DNA of 64,000 bases from Fragilaria crotonensis (Eukaryota > Bacillariophyta > Fragilariophyceae > Fragilariales > Fragilariaceae): the NCBI GenBank assembly GCA_022925895.1, contig JAKSYS010000048.1:1-64000 (forward strand), in the 5' to 3' direction. Positions 48,095 through 60,266 of this stretch are shown here, in pieces (the first letter of the stretch is position 1; each line of letters begins with the position of its first letter). The notes under the pieces were generated by a model, which was not told the DNA's origin, made no database searches, and was given only the letters and a program-made list of their open reading frames with translations. The position numbers were made by a program, and so were the translations under genes.

Positions 48095-49372
48095 GGGCGA
48101 CGGAAGCTAATGGGCAGGTTATAGGCCTCTTTCTATGATACGAATGGTAAAGTGGTCAACACTTGTTGTTCTATGCGCGTCTCTTCAAAGAACTACCGTA
48201 GTAGTGTGAAGCACGATGCGCGACACGTCTTTTGTGAACTTAACCTTGAAGTTTGTTAAGTGGCACGGTGCGCGACGAGAAAATCACGTCACTTTTCGCC
48301 ATGTATAAGTTATATACGTGCATGTCGAACCGACGAATCCCCTATGGCTTAGCCACGTGCTCTATTATTCTCAAATGGAGACCAATCCCTCGTCGATTAT
48401 TATTCGAATCTATCGACAATCTACTACGTATACAAGCAATGACATCCAACATACAACACAGACTGCAGTATTCCTTTTGAACATGTTTCAAAAATCTTAG
48501 ATTTTGCATATCACGGTTTGTGTATGTAATTGAAATTTTTGTTTCACTGATTGCTTTTGAGAAGAAGGCTGGACATGCGGCAGGAGTATGTTCTTCGGAT
48601 TGAAAACATGCTGTCGAAACGTGTTACAGTCAGTCCCTGGTAACTAGTATGTATACTTGTACGAAACACTAAACACTTGCCATGAGGTCGTAACGCATAC
48701 TACAGAATTGACTCATATACTCATATATATCCTACTCCTTTTTAAATTTGCTTTGTGCGTGCGTGTGTGTGTGTTTTTGTTACGGAGTATGACCACTCTG
48801 GGGTACTGTTGTACTGTTACGTGGATTACATGTACTACAGGTCTACAGTACATAAATCGACGGTAATTTTATGTTGAAACGACGGTGTCTTACGTTACTG
48901 AATTACAATACTGTACGAATTCAAAGTTACTGGATGGAATGCTCATTGAATTTGCTGTGAACAGGTTGCTTGACGAATGCTACTGTAAAACATACCGTGC
49001 GTTGAACTGCAATACTGGAGAATGAGACAACTCTGGTGGTACTGGCACTGTACCTTACATCACGTATGACATAGTAGGTTACGTAGGTACCAGGGTACTG
49101 CATACTGTAGAACAACATGTGACACTTCTGCCTCGGGTATTGTACTGTACGTACTGGAATAGCGTACATTCGAAAAAACAAGAAGCCTCGCCGGTCATTG
49201 TTTTAGCCCTAACAGCCGTGAAAAAGTTATTTCAGCCAAATGAACACCCATCGAAAACTAGCATTACCGGAGGTAGGTTGCGCATTTTTTTAATTTTTTA
49301 ATAGAAGCCCCGCCGGGGTGGTCAATTCGTCTCCCATAAAGGAGAGTTGGGTTCCTGTGCAAATGTGCAGTA
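48095..49372. other. Intergenic, GTAC-rich
   Basis: No gene. 48640-48860 and 49020-49160 are rich in GTAC/ACTGT motifs. A CCCCGCCGGGG hairpin lies near 49307-49317, just upstream of the Helitron gene. Confidence 0.45.
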
Positions 49373-49507
49373 GTGAAATGCATGGAAGTTTTTATGAAGC
49401 ACTTGTGTACACCGTATACAGAGTGCTACTCCTCATTCCCTACCATTGATAATAACAGCTTGCAAAGAACTTCTTTCCAGCCAATCAGCATATTTCTGCC
49501 ATTATCT

Positions 49508-52500
49508 ATGACGCCCAGTAAACGTCCACCATCAACAAATCCCCTTGCAATTGCAGCTAGGAAAAGGCGTGCCAAACTTCGTCTCCTGTCCCAAGAAGGT
49601 GGTGACCCTGTGGCTGCCACTCAGATGGCTGCCATTGCCATTCAGAACCGGGAGCAGACAAGACAAACACGTGCACAACGTCTGCAGCGGTCTCAAGAAG
49701 GTGACCCTGTGGCTGCCATTCAGATGGCTGCCATTGCCACCCAGAACCGGGAGCAGACACGACGAACACGTGCACAACGTCTGCAGCGGTCTCAAGAAGG
49801 TGACCCTGTGGCTGCCACTCAGATGGCTGCCATTGCCACCCACAACCGGGAGCAGACACGACGAACACGTGCACAACGTCTGCAGCGGTCTCAAGAAGGT
49901 GACCCTGTAGCTGCCACTCAGATGGCTGCCATTGCCACCAGAACCGGGAGCAGACAAGACGCACACGCACGACGTCTGCAGCAGTCTCAAGAAGGTGATC
50001 CTGTGGCTGCCAGCCAGATGGCTGCCATTGCCACCCAGCACCGGGAGCAGACACAACATACACGTGCACAACGTCTGCAGCGGTCTCAAGAAGGTGACCC
50101 TGTGGCTGCCACTCAGATGGCTGCCATTGCCACCCAGCACCGGGAGCAGACAAGACATACACGCCAAAGTCACTCACACAGCACCCATGGCGCAGGTTAT
50201 TCATCTGCTCCTATCCCAGTCCGTCATGTACTTGGCCCATGCACTTTTGAGTGTCAGGGATGCTCTGCTCTGCATTTTCAGCAAGAAACATCTGAAAGAG
50301 GCTTCTTTTCATCTTGCTGTGCCAAGGGCAAGGTATCTCTCCCCCCTCTTGATCCCACACCAAATGTGTTGATTGAGCTTTTTCAAGAACCTGAAACATT
50401 CATGCCATTCATACGTGCCTACAATTCTGCCTTGAGTTTTGCCTCAATAGGTGTTAATGTGGATGATGGATTGATTGATCGTACCCATGGAATTTATACT
50501 TTCGCATTCATGGTTCAATGTACCACCGGTTGGGATCATTGCTTCCAGCACCTGGACAGCACCCTGCATTTGCACAGCTATATTTTTATGATACTGAACA
50601 TGAAGCAGACAATCGCTTACATCATATGAATAAGTTGGACAAGCATACTATTGAATCATTGCAGCAAATGATTCAAAATGAAAACCGTCTGTATGGATTA
50701 TTCAAGCAGGCTCTTGATGAGCAAACCTTGGTCAATAGTTCTGATGGGAATGATGTTGAATTGCCGGGCCACAATCTTACAATGCATATCTTGAGCAACC
50801 TGAGTTGGACCACAGACGTTACAATCGTCCAAGTTCCAGTGAGGTAGCTGTGATTCTTCCTGACCAAGGTTCAGGGAACCGTGATATTCGAGTATTGCGT
50901 CATGGTGGAGTGATTCAATCCATCTCAGAACTGCATCCTGACTATTCTCCACTGGCCTATGTCCTCCTGTTTCCAACAGGCAACCCACAAGGCTGGCATC
51001 CTGAAATGATGCAGACTGGTCCGAATGCTATGACTCCACCTTCTACAAAATTAACTTGCCTTATGCATGCTGCATTTCGGCTTTTTGTACGCCCTGCTCC
51101 TATATTCTCCAATCACCTTCACCTTGCAGGAAAGCTATTTCATCAATACATTGTGGACTGCTATGCCCAAGTGGAACAAGGCCGCCTTAATTTCATCCGT
51201 CATAATCAACCAAAATTGCGTGCTGAACTATATCAAGGCATTGCAGATGCTGTTGCTGGAGAGGATGTGACTAACACTCGACAGCTTGGCCGTCGAATCA
51301 TTCTGCCTTCATCTTTCATTGGAAGTCCAAGGAACATGCACCAACTTTGTCAGGATGCATTGGCAATTGTGCGCCGAATGGGCAAGCCAGATCTCTTTAT
51401 TACAATGACAACCAATCCACAGTGGCCAGAAGTCATGGATAATCTCCTTCCTGGCCAAACTGCAAATGACAGACCAGATTTGGTGGCACGAGTGTTTTAT
51501 CTTAAGTTCACAGAGATGATGAGTGATCTCCAGAAACGACAAGTGCTTGGAAGAGTTGTGGCTTCTATCTACACTATTGAATTTCAAAAGCGAGGATTGC
51601 CACATGCACACATTCTGGTTACTATTCTGGCAGAGAATGACAAACCCCGTACAGAATCTGACATTGATTGTATCATTTCAGCTGAGATCCCTGATGCATT
51701 GATAGATCCTGAGCTGCATGCAACTGTGAAGCGATGTATGTTGCATGGGCCCTGTGGCACCAAAGTTTCTCCAAATCGATGGCATAGTCTGAAATGTTGT
51801 AATAGTCCTACACACCCAGGTGAATGCACTGACAAGTATCCCCGGCCCTTTCAAGATGAGACAACCCTCAATGATGATGGATTCCCTCAATATCATCGAC
51901 GTGATGATGGAAGGACTGTGACTGTTCGAGGAGCTGAGTTGGACAACCGCTGGGTAGTGCCTTACAATCGCTATCTTACCAAGAAGTATGACTGCCACAT
52001 CAATGTTGAGGTATGCAACTCAGTGCAGGCTGTCAAGTACCTCTACAAATATGTATACAAAGGCCACGACTGTGCTGCAGTCCAGGTTGGTGAAGGTACT
52101 GATGAGGATGAGATCAAGCTCTATCTTCAGGGACGTTATGTCTCTGCATCTGAGGCATGCTGGCGCCTCTTCAGTTTTCGTCTTCACTCTGAAAAGCCAA
52201 ATGTGATGCGCCTAATGTACCATCTTCCCAATCAGCAATCGGTTGTGTTCCAGGAGGATGAAACAATTGCCCAAGTACTTGCAAGGGGAGCACCCCATAC
52301 ACAGTTACTTGCCTGGTTTGAACTCAATCAAAATGATCAGTATGCTTGCCAGTTCCTTTATCATGACATCCCTCAGCACTATAGATGGGATAATGCTGGG
52401 AAATGCTGGATACGGCGATCTCCTAATCACCAGCAGAAATTCCCCACTGTATCTCGCCTCTACAGTGCTTCCCCTTCTTCTGGTGAGCGATACTTTCTGC

Positions 52501-54425
52501 GGCGCATGTTGACTGTAATGAAGGGTGCAACAAGCTTTCAATCACTACGAACAGTGGATGGAGTGATTTGTCCAACATTTCAAGATGCCTGCCGTACACT
52601 GGGTCTTCTAGACGATGATACTGAGTGGCATAGAGCCATGCAGGAAGCCACACAGATAGTGTCAGCATGCCGGCTCAGAAGACTCTTTGCAATCATTCTT
52701 TTCAACTGTGATGTCTCTGATCCAAGGTCACTCTATCAATCTTACTGGGCTGCAATGTCAGAAGACTTTGCACACCATCACCCTGACTTCACTGAACAAC
52801 AGCTGCAGGACTTCCTTGTGCGTGAACTTGATGCCCTCCTGGGGATGATGTACAGTCATTCTATATTTGAATGGGTACCATCCCTTCACACATGTCTGCT
52901 TGAGCATGCAACTGCTGTGGACAATTCAATCAACCATTTGTTGCAATTACAGCTTTCATCATCAAGCAGTGAAATTCAACAACAGCTGGATCGCTTCCCT
53001 CTTCTGAATGCCCAACAACATGCTATTTTTGATGCTGTCCTAGCATCTGTCAACAATAGTGGTACTCAAACTCAGCAAAATGTCTTCTTTGTTGATGGGC
53101 CTGCAGGCTCAGGTAAGACAGAGTTGTTTAGGATGATCCTTGCCAAGGTGCGCAGTGAAGGACATGTTGCTCTTGCAACAGCTATATCAGGCATTGCTGC
53201 CACCAACTTTGCTCCTTTGGGCCGTACACTGCACTATATATCTGGACTTCCAATTCAATTGTATGAAACATCCATGTGCAACCTATCAAAAGACAAGGCA
53301 GAAGTTCTGAAAGTTGCAAAACTTTTGATCATTGATGAGATCACAATGCTTAAGGGTGTTGGTCTTGATGTTCTTTCACAGTCTCTTTGTGACTTGCTTG
53401 AATGTAATGATGCTCCTTTTGGTGGCTTGGTTGTCATTATGGGTGGTGACTTTCGTCAAGTGCTTCCTGTACTAAGCCATGCTGGAAGAGCTACCATTGT
53501 GCATTCAACTGTCCTACAATCTAAAGTCTGGCAAACTTCATCTGTGAACATAATGCAACTCTCTGAGAATATGCGATTGCGTATGGACTTAGAAAACACA
53601 AGTGACCCACAGCTGCAAGAAGTACTTTCCCATTTTGCATCATTCCTCTTGAGAATTGGTGAGGATGTGGAGCCTTCCCCAATAAATCTACCATTTTATA
53701 TTTCCCAGCCTCAAGAAGTGAAAGAACTGGTTGAGCATGTGTTTGATGATTTTTCTTCTAATGATCCACTCTATTGGTCTGAACGTGCTATCCTATGTCC
53801 CAAAAACAAAGATGTTCAACAAATAAATGATATGGTATCATCAAGATTGCCTCATGATGAGCATGTATTTCTCAGTATTGACAACATCATGTCTGAAGAA
53901 ACTGATGATCCTGCATATACCCTCTATCCTCCTGAATTCCTGAACTCTTTGGAACCATCAGGCCTCCCACCACATCGCCTCACTCTAAAAAAAGGCATGC
54001 TGGTCATGTTACTCCGAAACCTATCAAGTACACTCAGCAATGGCACCCGACTCATTGTTCGCCGTATCTCACGGTCCATCCTTGAGTGTTCTGTTCCTAC
54101 CTCTGCAGAAATTGTGGACATACCACGAATTGCTCTCCTTTCACCAGAAGATGAACTGCCATTCATCTTTAAACGACGACAGTTTCCAGTCCGGCCAGCA
54201 TATGCAATGACCATCAACAAGAGTCAAGGTCAAACATTGCGACAAGTGGGCATCTTTGTGCCACAAGGCGTATTTGCACATGGCCAACTTTACGTTGCTC
54301 TTTCACGAGTTCGTAACCCACATGATCTTTTTGTATTTACTGGTGGTCATCCTTTGCAGAACATTGTTTACAAGGAGGTCCTCATTTCAACATTGTGCCC
54401 TCGGCATCATCAGCAACAAAATTAA
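49508..54425 (+). mobile_element. Helitron: Rep/helicase gene (termini not defined)
   Basis: Rolling-circle transposon protein. ATG at 49508 (MTPSKRPPST); the frame also opens upstream. Order: 33-residue repeat array; Cys-rich block CTFECQGCSALHFQ...SSCCAKGKVSLPP; Helitron_like_N region; HUH nuclease block QKRGLPHAHILVT (HAH at 51603-51611) and the tyrosine block YLYKYVYKGHD (about 52038-52070); Pif1-type SF1 helicase with DGPAGSGKTEL (about 53095-53127), IIDEITM, GGDFRQVLPV and MTINKSQGQTL. Two frame changes near 50515 and 50790 separate the N-terminal part from the long 1206-residue frame (50805-54425). Rep and helicase residues are intact. The expected 5' TC and 3' CTRR-plus-hairpin ends were not identified with confidence. 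Confidence 0.93.
49588..50172 (+). repeat. In-frame 99-bp tandem repeats in the Helitron protein
   Basis: About six copies of a 33-residue unit, SQEGDPVAATQMAAIATQ-NREQTRRTRAQRLQR, period 99 bp. One unit (about 49900-49990) has small compensating deletions that scramble 18 residues and then restore frame. Predicted helical, rich in Gln and Arg, so possibly nucleic-acid-binding. Confidence 0.92.
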
Positions 54426-54972
54426 ACAAGGTCACTGGCTATTTATAAGTAATATTTGGACAAACTAAACTAGCAAATTTCTATGAAATCATCACATCTT
54501 CCCTTTTCCCTTATGTACAGATACCACTACATACATAGCTTAGGAGATTACAATGCCTCTCAGTATTGCACTAGACACCAATACTATGCTGACTATGCTG
54601 CAAACTGGGTACTGTACGTCCTGTAATACCGAACACATTGGAAACACAATACCCATATAACCTTTACTCCGATCAATTGTGAGGCACCCACTAGTATTAT
54701 ATAATCACACAAGAGAGCGAAGTGAAATATTGGACAACTGGTCCAGCACAAAAACTACAACCACTCCGTACTCTACCGTGTACCACCATCACATTTTGTA
54801 TTACACTTACGTCCGACCGCCCTATATGCATGCTGGTACCACCCCAAAGCTTTGGCCCATTCGCCCCGAGCCACCTCAACTGCAGTGCTTGGTTTGTCAA
54901 GAATCTCGACCATGCTATGACCTGAAAACCGGGCTACTGCTGGCTGGTAGGATACTAAGCTGGTCATTCTTA
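54426..54972. other. Spacer between Helitron gene and the large Harbinger element
   Basis: Presumably contains the Helitron 3' end. CTAG occurs at 54470-54473 and before T at 54691-54694, but neither has a convincing hairpin 10 bp upstream. No gene. Confidence 0.4.
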
Positions 54973-55000
54973 GAGCATTCTCTATCGTCGGGGGGGGGGG

Positions 55001-55735
55001 TCAAATCTTATACCAGGACAACTAAATGCAAAATTAGGAAATTAGGCATTCTTTATCGTATACCTTATTTTTCATTCTCTATGGGATGCTCACGTATGAT
55101 CTCTTCGTTGTATCATACAGCGTTTTGATTCCAACAACAACATCGAGTCCTTGCTTCTTGTTTGTCCTTCTTGTTTTGTAATCCAAGTACCTTCTTAACA
55201 ATGGATAGTGACAGCAACAATGACAGTGATAATGACATTGATGACGACATGGATGACTTATGCGCTGTCACGCAATCGATTATAAACAATAATGTCGTGC
55301 TTCTTCATCAGCTGCACCTTCTCCATCACGAACAGCATCGTTTGCGTCATCACAAGGGTCAAATCTTATACCAGGACAACTAAATGCAAAATTAGGAAAT
55401 TAGGCATTCTTTATCGTATACCTTATTTTTCATTCTCTATGGGATGCAGAATTTAAGGTTGTGTCGCCGCTCACGTATGATCTCTTCGTTGTATCATACA
55501 GCGTTTTGATTCCAACAACAACATCGAGTCCTTGCTTCTTGTTTGTCCTTCTTGTTTTGTAATCCAAGTACCTTCTTAACAATGGATAGTGACAGCAACA
55601 ATGACAGTGATAATGACATTGATGACGACATGGATGACTTATGCGCTGTCACGCAATCGATTATAAACAATAATGTCGTGCTTCTTCATCAGCTGCACCT
55701 TCTCCATCACGAACAGCATCGTTTGCGTCATCACA
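55001..55735 (+). repeat. Tandem duplication, about 358-381 bp, covering transposase start
   Basis: 55001-55358 and 55359-55735 are nearly identical (both start TCAAATCTTATACCAGGACA). The second has 23 extra bases (from about 55447, CAGAATTTAAGG...). Each contains the ATG and first 50-odd codons of the transposase; only the second continues into the gene. Confidence 0.93.
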
Positions 55736-57055
55736 AAGCTGTTGAACGAATACTTTTTCCTCCGGAGCACAGGCATTTACCAAGGCAAGCAAAATCTGTG
55801 TTTTGACACGAAGAGGCACTTCGTTGCATCAAAAGGGACTACTTTGGCATCCCAGGCGATTTGTCAACGCCCATTTTCAAGGATCGAACGTTTATAATGA
55901 TGTTTCGCTTGTCTCGACGTCGTGTGCAGAGAATCTTTGAAGACATCATGGCAAGTACCGAAGGAGAAGCGCACCGTTTCTACGCTAGCTCAAGGGATGC
56001 GACTGGCAAACATGGGGCATCGTACGAAGCAAAAATTCTCTTGCCACTGAAAACGTTTGCATACGGAGTCCCACCGCATACCTTTATTGATTACTTCCAA
56101 ATGTCCAAGGGACTTGCTGCAAGCTGCTGCAAGATGTTTGCTGTTGTCATGAAATTGATTTATGACGAGGAATATCTTCGCCTGCCTGATGCCCTTGACC
56201 TAAAGAGGATTATTGAATTGCATAAAAAACGTCATGGCGTGAACGTAATGTTTGGTTCCTTGGATTGCATGCATACAGCTTGGAAGTACTGTCCAAAGGG
56301 ATGGCAGGCATTGTTCAAGAGCGGAAAGGAGACTTGCCGGCCGACCGTGGTGCTTGAAGCATTCTTGGCGGATTATCATCTATGGTTCTGGCATGCATCA
56401 TCTCGCTACGCTGGGTCTCTGAATGATCTCAGCATTCTGAATTTGTCACCATTGTTGTTGGAGTCACTGGTTGACGGATCATTGACAGAATTGGAGCAAA
56501 GCAGCGGGCTTGTTCCATTTGACGTTGCTGGAAATGAGTTTAACCGTCTATTTGCTCTTGTTGATGGGATCTATTCCCCGTACTCGCGATTTGTCAAAGG
56601 TATTCAACTACCGTTGACAGAGCCGGAAAGGCGCTACACTGCTTGGCAGGAGGCTGCAAGGAAAGACATCGAACGCGCCTTTGGCGTTCTCCAAAGTCGC
56701 TTTCAGGTTATGGCAAGGCCATTTCTTGGACACTCGTTGAAGAAAATTAGCTATAGTCTCCGCGTGTTTGATTATGCACAATATGTGCGTGTCCGACAGA
56801 GTCATGGACGGCGATGTCTATGCTTGGTACAATCCTGCGAACAGTTTGACAATGGATGAGGAAGAAAGTATTGAAAACGAAAACAGCGAGGCTGGTAGTA
56901 TGCCTGCAAGAGGGGATCGACAAATAGGGCTTGCTAGTGTTGGCGACGCAAATGTTGTCCAGAATGTACTGGATCGACAAAATCATTGGCGAGAGGTCAA
57001 CAATAGACAGGAACATGCAAGGCTCCATCTTGCACTACTAGAATTAAAAGGATGA
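55582..57055 (+). pseudogene. PIF/Harbinger DDE transposase, one nonsense codon and one frameshift
   Basis: Starts MDSDSNNDSDND with a very acidic N-terminus. The frame continues without shift through TGA at 55804-55806 into HEEALRCIKRDYFGIPGDL and the catalytic region. First Asp in MFGSLDCMHTAW, second in AGSLNDLSILNL, Glu in KDIERAFGVLQSRF: all three present. The C-terminal block LIMHNMCVSD lies in the next frame (shift near 56750) and ends at 57055. Family: Plant_tran-like branch of Harbinger transposases, different from the one at 6876-8117. One in-frame stop plus one shift suggests recent inactivation, or sequence error. Confidence 0.88.
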
Positions 57056-57148
57056 GGAGGAAGAACGAACGACAAGTATTGTACTAAAAGTATTGTACTA
57101 GAGTCTCTCTCGTATTGAACTATCTTTCTTTGGTTTAACTACTAGTCT

Positions 57149-58362
57149 CTAATCATACTGCTGCGATGGTGGAGCTTCAGTATTGTCAACCACTGCTGTG
57201 GTCGTCTCGTTGTTTAGCTCCTCATCATGCTGTGTTGTTACAACTTGAACATCATTTGGGATGCTGCTCGCATCAAGATGTTGAACTCCACGTGCGGCGG
57301 GCGGTGTTCTCGGAGACCCGCCAAGCGCAACGCCTGAGATCTGAGTCGCATGCTGCTCTGCAAGAAATCTGGCTTCGTCGTCTTGAATCTTTTGCATCAT
57401 CTGTAATGCCAAATCTTGCTTTCCGCACGATATGTACATTGACGCCATTTTCATCCATTTGTCGTGTGTCCTCATCCGCAACTGGTCACGCTTCGGTGAT
57501 GCATTTGCTTTGAATGCAACAACAAGATCCTTTGTTGCATTTGACATTTCTGTTAGAATGCTGCTGCTGTTGTTAATGGAATCAAATGGCGACAAGGAGG
57601 ATGCACCAACAATCGATGACAGTGCTTAATTTGGCCTTCTTCATACCCATCGGTCTTTCCATGCTACTTCCTTGTGGAGGCACATTATTGTTTACTTTCC
57701 TCTTCCTCGTCGCCGCTCTGCTGACAATCGCAAAACCCTCAAGCACCTCTTCGTTCTCGTCGCTCAAAGAATCAGCGTCACATGGCGTTCGCGTTGCACT
57801 TCCAGCAACCATTGGATCAAACTTTGGCAGGTTGTGGAGCTCTGGAACGCACTTAGCAAAGCGGAAAATCTCACCTGTTTTCATCCTTGTATAAGTTGCC
57901 TGCTTCCTCGATGTATTTTGCTTCATTCCACCCGCTTTTGTTCGAGCCTTTCAATTGTTTGTAGAACTTATTCCAAAGCTGAACACTTTTCGATATCTTC
58001 TTCTTCCACCTCTGTTCGACTGAATCCTTGTTACGAGGTTGAACGTCTTGTCCAGATTCCACCAATTCGTTCTGTTGCAACATGCAAAATTTCTCATGGA
58101 CACGCATCCAAAAGTTTTCACCCTTCTGTCCAACTCCTCGGATAGGATCAACCGTGACATGGGTATATGCTACTGCAATAAGGTAGTCTTCATCCTCTGA
58201 GTAATTTGGCATCCGTCCACCTTCAACCGCAGCTGATGTTTTTGGGCAAGCTCCCTTCTTCTGCGTCTTAATAGTCGTCGTGTCACTCGTCTTTGGCAGT
58301 TTCTTTCTACTATTCTTCCTAATCGTTGTAACGAGTCCATGCTCGACTACTATGGTCATCAT
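57149..58362 (-). CDS. Harbinger ORF1: Myb/SANT trihelix (NAM-like) protein (frameshifted)
   Basis: DNA-binding partner of the transposase. Seen: YSEDEDYLIAVAYTHVTVDP, then GENFWMRVHEKF and SVEQRWKKKISKSVQLWNKF, the three helices of the Myb/trihelix domain typical of PIF/Harbinger ORF1 and plant NAM-like proteins. A second part (EIFRFAKCVPELHNLPKFDP) and a C-terminal helical region (about 57595-57300, MSNATKDLVVAFKANASPKR, then KWMKMASMYISCGKQ) follow after frame changes near 57900 and 57620. ATG at 58362 is possible, but the first residues lie at the junction with the RT fragment; M52 (MPNYSEDED) may be the real start. Convergent with the transposase, stops 93 bp apart. Confidence 0.82.
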
Positions 58363-60135
58363 CGAATGGTTGAACGTATCGACAATCTACTTGATAACCA
58401 ACACTCTATGTCTCGGGATGAAGTACGTACAGCCTTAATAAAATGGGACAATGATCAAGGTCGATCTATGGAATTCAGTGAGCGACTCTTGCGTCGTCCT
58501 CCTCGAAAATGCGCATGGTCGCCGGCGCTTCGAAATGGGGCTATTGTGTCGTTACTGGAAATTACGTCTTCGTGAATTGCTCCGCACCCATGATTACCAA
58601 GCTACTTTCATCCGTTGGCAACAACAAGTACAGATCCACGACTCTTCCTTTCATCTGCCTTTTCTGGGGGTCACACTATCAGTTGACACAGTTCGTCGGG
58701 AACTTAATAAGGCCACCCAGTTTTTTCGTCGATTACAGAAACACTCGACACCACTTCGTCTTCAATGCTATGAAGATCTACTGGAAGTATATCGTGACAA
58801 TACAAATCCCGAAACCATGAAGGGATCGCGACGCAAAGCAAAAATTGTTATGAACACGATCTCGGGTGAGACGACTCGCCAAACCTTTGGAAATCTTCGA
58901 CGGATTATTAAACCTTCTGAGCGTTTGAGTCTATCGAAGGTTTTGGTTCCCCTGGTGTCGACGGATTCGGACTCGGAATATTCCTCATACGAGATCACCC
59001 AGGCTAATAATCCTGACGATATTCTATGGGAGACAGTCTTCACTCGTGCTGAGCTGGAGTCTCACATTCTCCAATATAACAGAGATTCATTCAGGGCTGC
59101 GGCAGAATCCCCATGCGGACATGGGATCCTTCACGATTCGTTAACTTTCACGAGTTTGTCGCCACAATCAGAGGACCTTCTTTCTGGTATTATCCCAGCA
59201 GAGTGGTTCGGCACGGATAATTACCTACGAGAATTTCTAGCATCCTTTACTATTCCGATGCACGTGAAGACCCAGGGCGATATTCCAACGAGTATTTCAG
59301 CCGATGACGTGTTTCGAGGCTTTCAAGGATGGCAGGAACAAACATCGACCTCTCCAAGCGGACGGCATCTCGGACACTATCGAGCGCTCATTCAGCATCT
59401 AGTTTTATTAAAGTGTTTGGTCTCATTCATGAATATTGCGGTTTCTCGCGGGATTGCGATACCTAGATGGTGCAATGCAACCAACGTTATGATTGAGAAG
59501 GATGTTGGTAAACCTTGCATTCATTGCCTTCGTATTGTTCACCTGTTTGAGGCTGACTACAATTTCTTTCTTAAACTTCAGTGGGGTCATCGGTTGGTCC
59601 GTCAGGCTGTCGACCTAGATCTCTTGCACCCTTTGCAACATGGCTCAATTCCTGGACGATCCGCTCTTGATCCTATCATGCTCACGCAGTTAACTACTGA
59701 TCTGTGTTGCATTCTTCACCATGATGTAGCCCGGTTCGACAATGATGCGTCCGCATGTTACGACAGGATCATTGTTGCACTGGGTATGCTTGCGGCCCGA
59801 CGCTGCGGTATGCCTAAAAATGCCATACGTCTTCACGCTGACGCTTTGCAATTCATGAAGTACACGGTGAAAACAGTATATGGTGTCTCAGACGCCAACT
59901 ATTCGGGTACCCCGTTTGCTCCATTGTTTGGAACCGGACAGGGAAGTGGAGCCTCACCTGCGGTTTGGCTATCCCTCGTTGTTCTTCTTCTACATACCTT
60001 TGATAGGATTGTTCCACACCGGTTTCATTTTGAACCTATCGCGTGAGGACGTACTCATTCTAGGTCCTCAGATGCTTTCGTGGATGATACATCAGTGGGT
60101 TTTACATCGAGCGCGGATGATGTTTCTTATATAAA
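58339..60135 (+). pseudogene. Reverse transcriptase fragment A (N-terminus to motif C)
   Basis: N-terminal part and fingers/palm of a retroelement polymerase. Opens at about 58339 (MLDYYGHHRMVERIDN), changes frame near 58450, then reads to 60043. Seen: SGRHLGHYRALIQHL, HGSIPGRSALDPIM, RFDNDASACYDRI (motif A), GTGQGSGASPAVWLSLVV (motif B); after a stop at 60044-60046 and a shift, AFVDDTSVGFTSS (motif C, about 60077-60115). Sequence then stops at an AT-rich ATAAATAAATAAATATAAA tract. No endonuclease domain seen. Same family as fragment B but clearly diverged from it. Confidence 0.82.
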
Positions 60136-60211
60136 TAAATAAATATAAACTAATTATTGGGTTATCACCGTCTCTGACCTTTGTCAAGATTGGAGTGTGT
60201 ACCCCGGAGTG

Positions 60212-60237
60212 GCGACACTGTACTAGTACGGTGTCGC
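60212..60237. repeat. 26-bp palindrome between the RT fragments
   Basis: GCGACACTGTACTAGTACGG then TGTCGC; symmetric around TA with a single mismatched pair. Lies at the junction of the two converging RT fragments. Confidence 0.75.
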
Positions 60238-60266
60238 GGCCCCTTACTAAAAAGAAATTTCCACGG

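Noticed and set aside
49305-49360. tRNA-like sequence (CCCCGCCGGGG and a TCTCC/GGAGA stem)
   Set aside because: The apparent anticodon loop is six bases, no acceptor stem pairs with the 5' end and the T loop does not match; not supportable as a tRNA.
49588-50172. Possible CRISPR-like array
   Set aside because: The 99-bp units are directly joined with no unique spacers and are in frame with a protein; this is a coding tandem repeat.
49532-50204. Two long open frames antisense to the Helitron repeat array
   Set aside because: They exist only because a stop-free 99-bp unit is repeated; the sense frame encodes the Helitron N-terminus.
54426-54700. Helitron 3' terminus (CTAG candidates)
   Set aside because: CTAG motifs at 54470 and 54691 lack a convincing preceding hairpin, and no matching 5' TC end was found; boundary left open.
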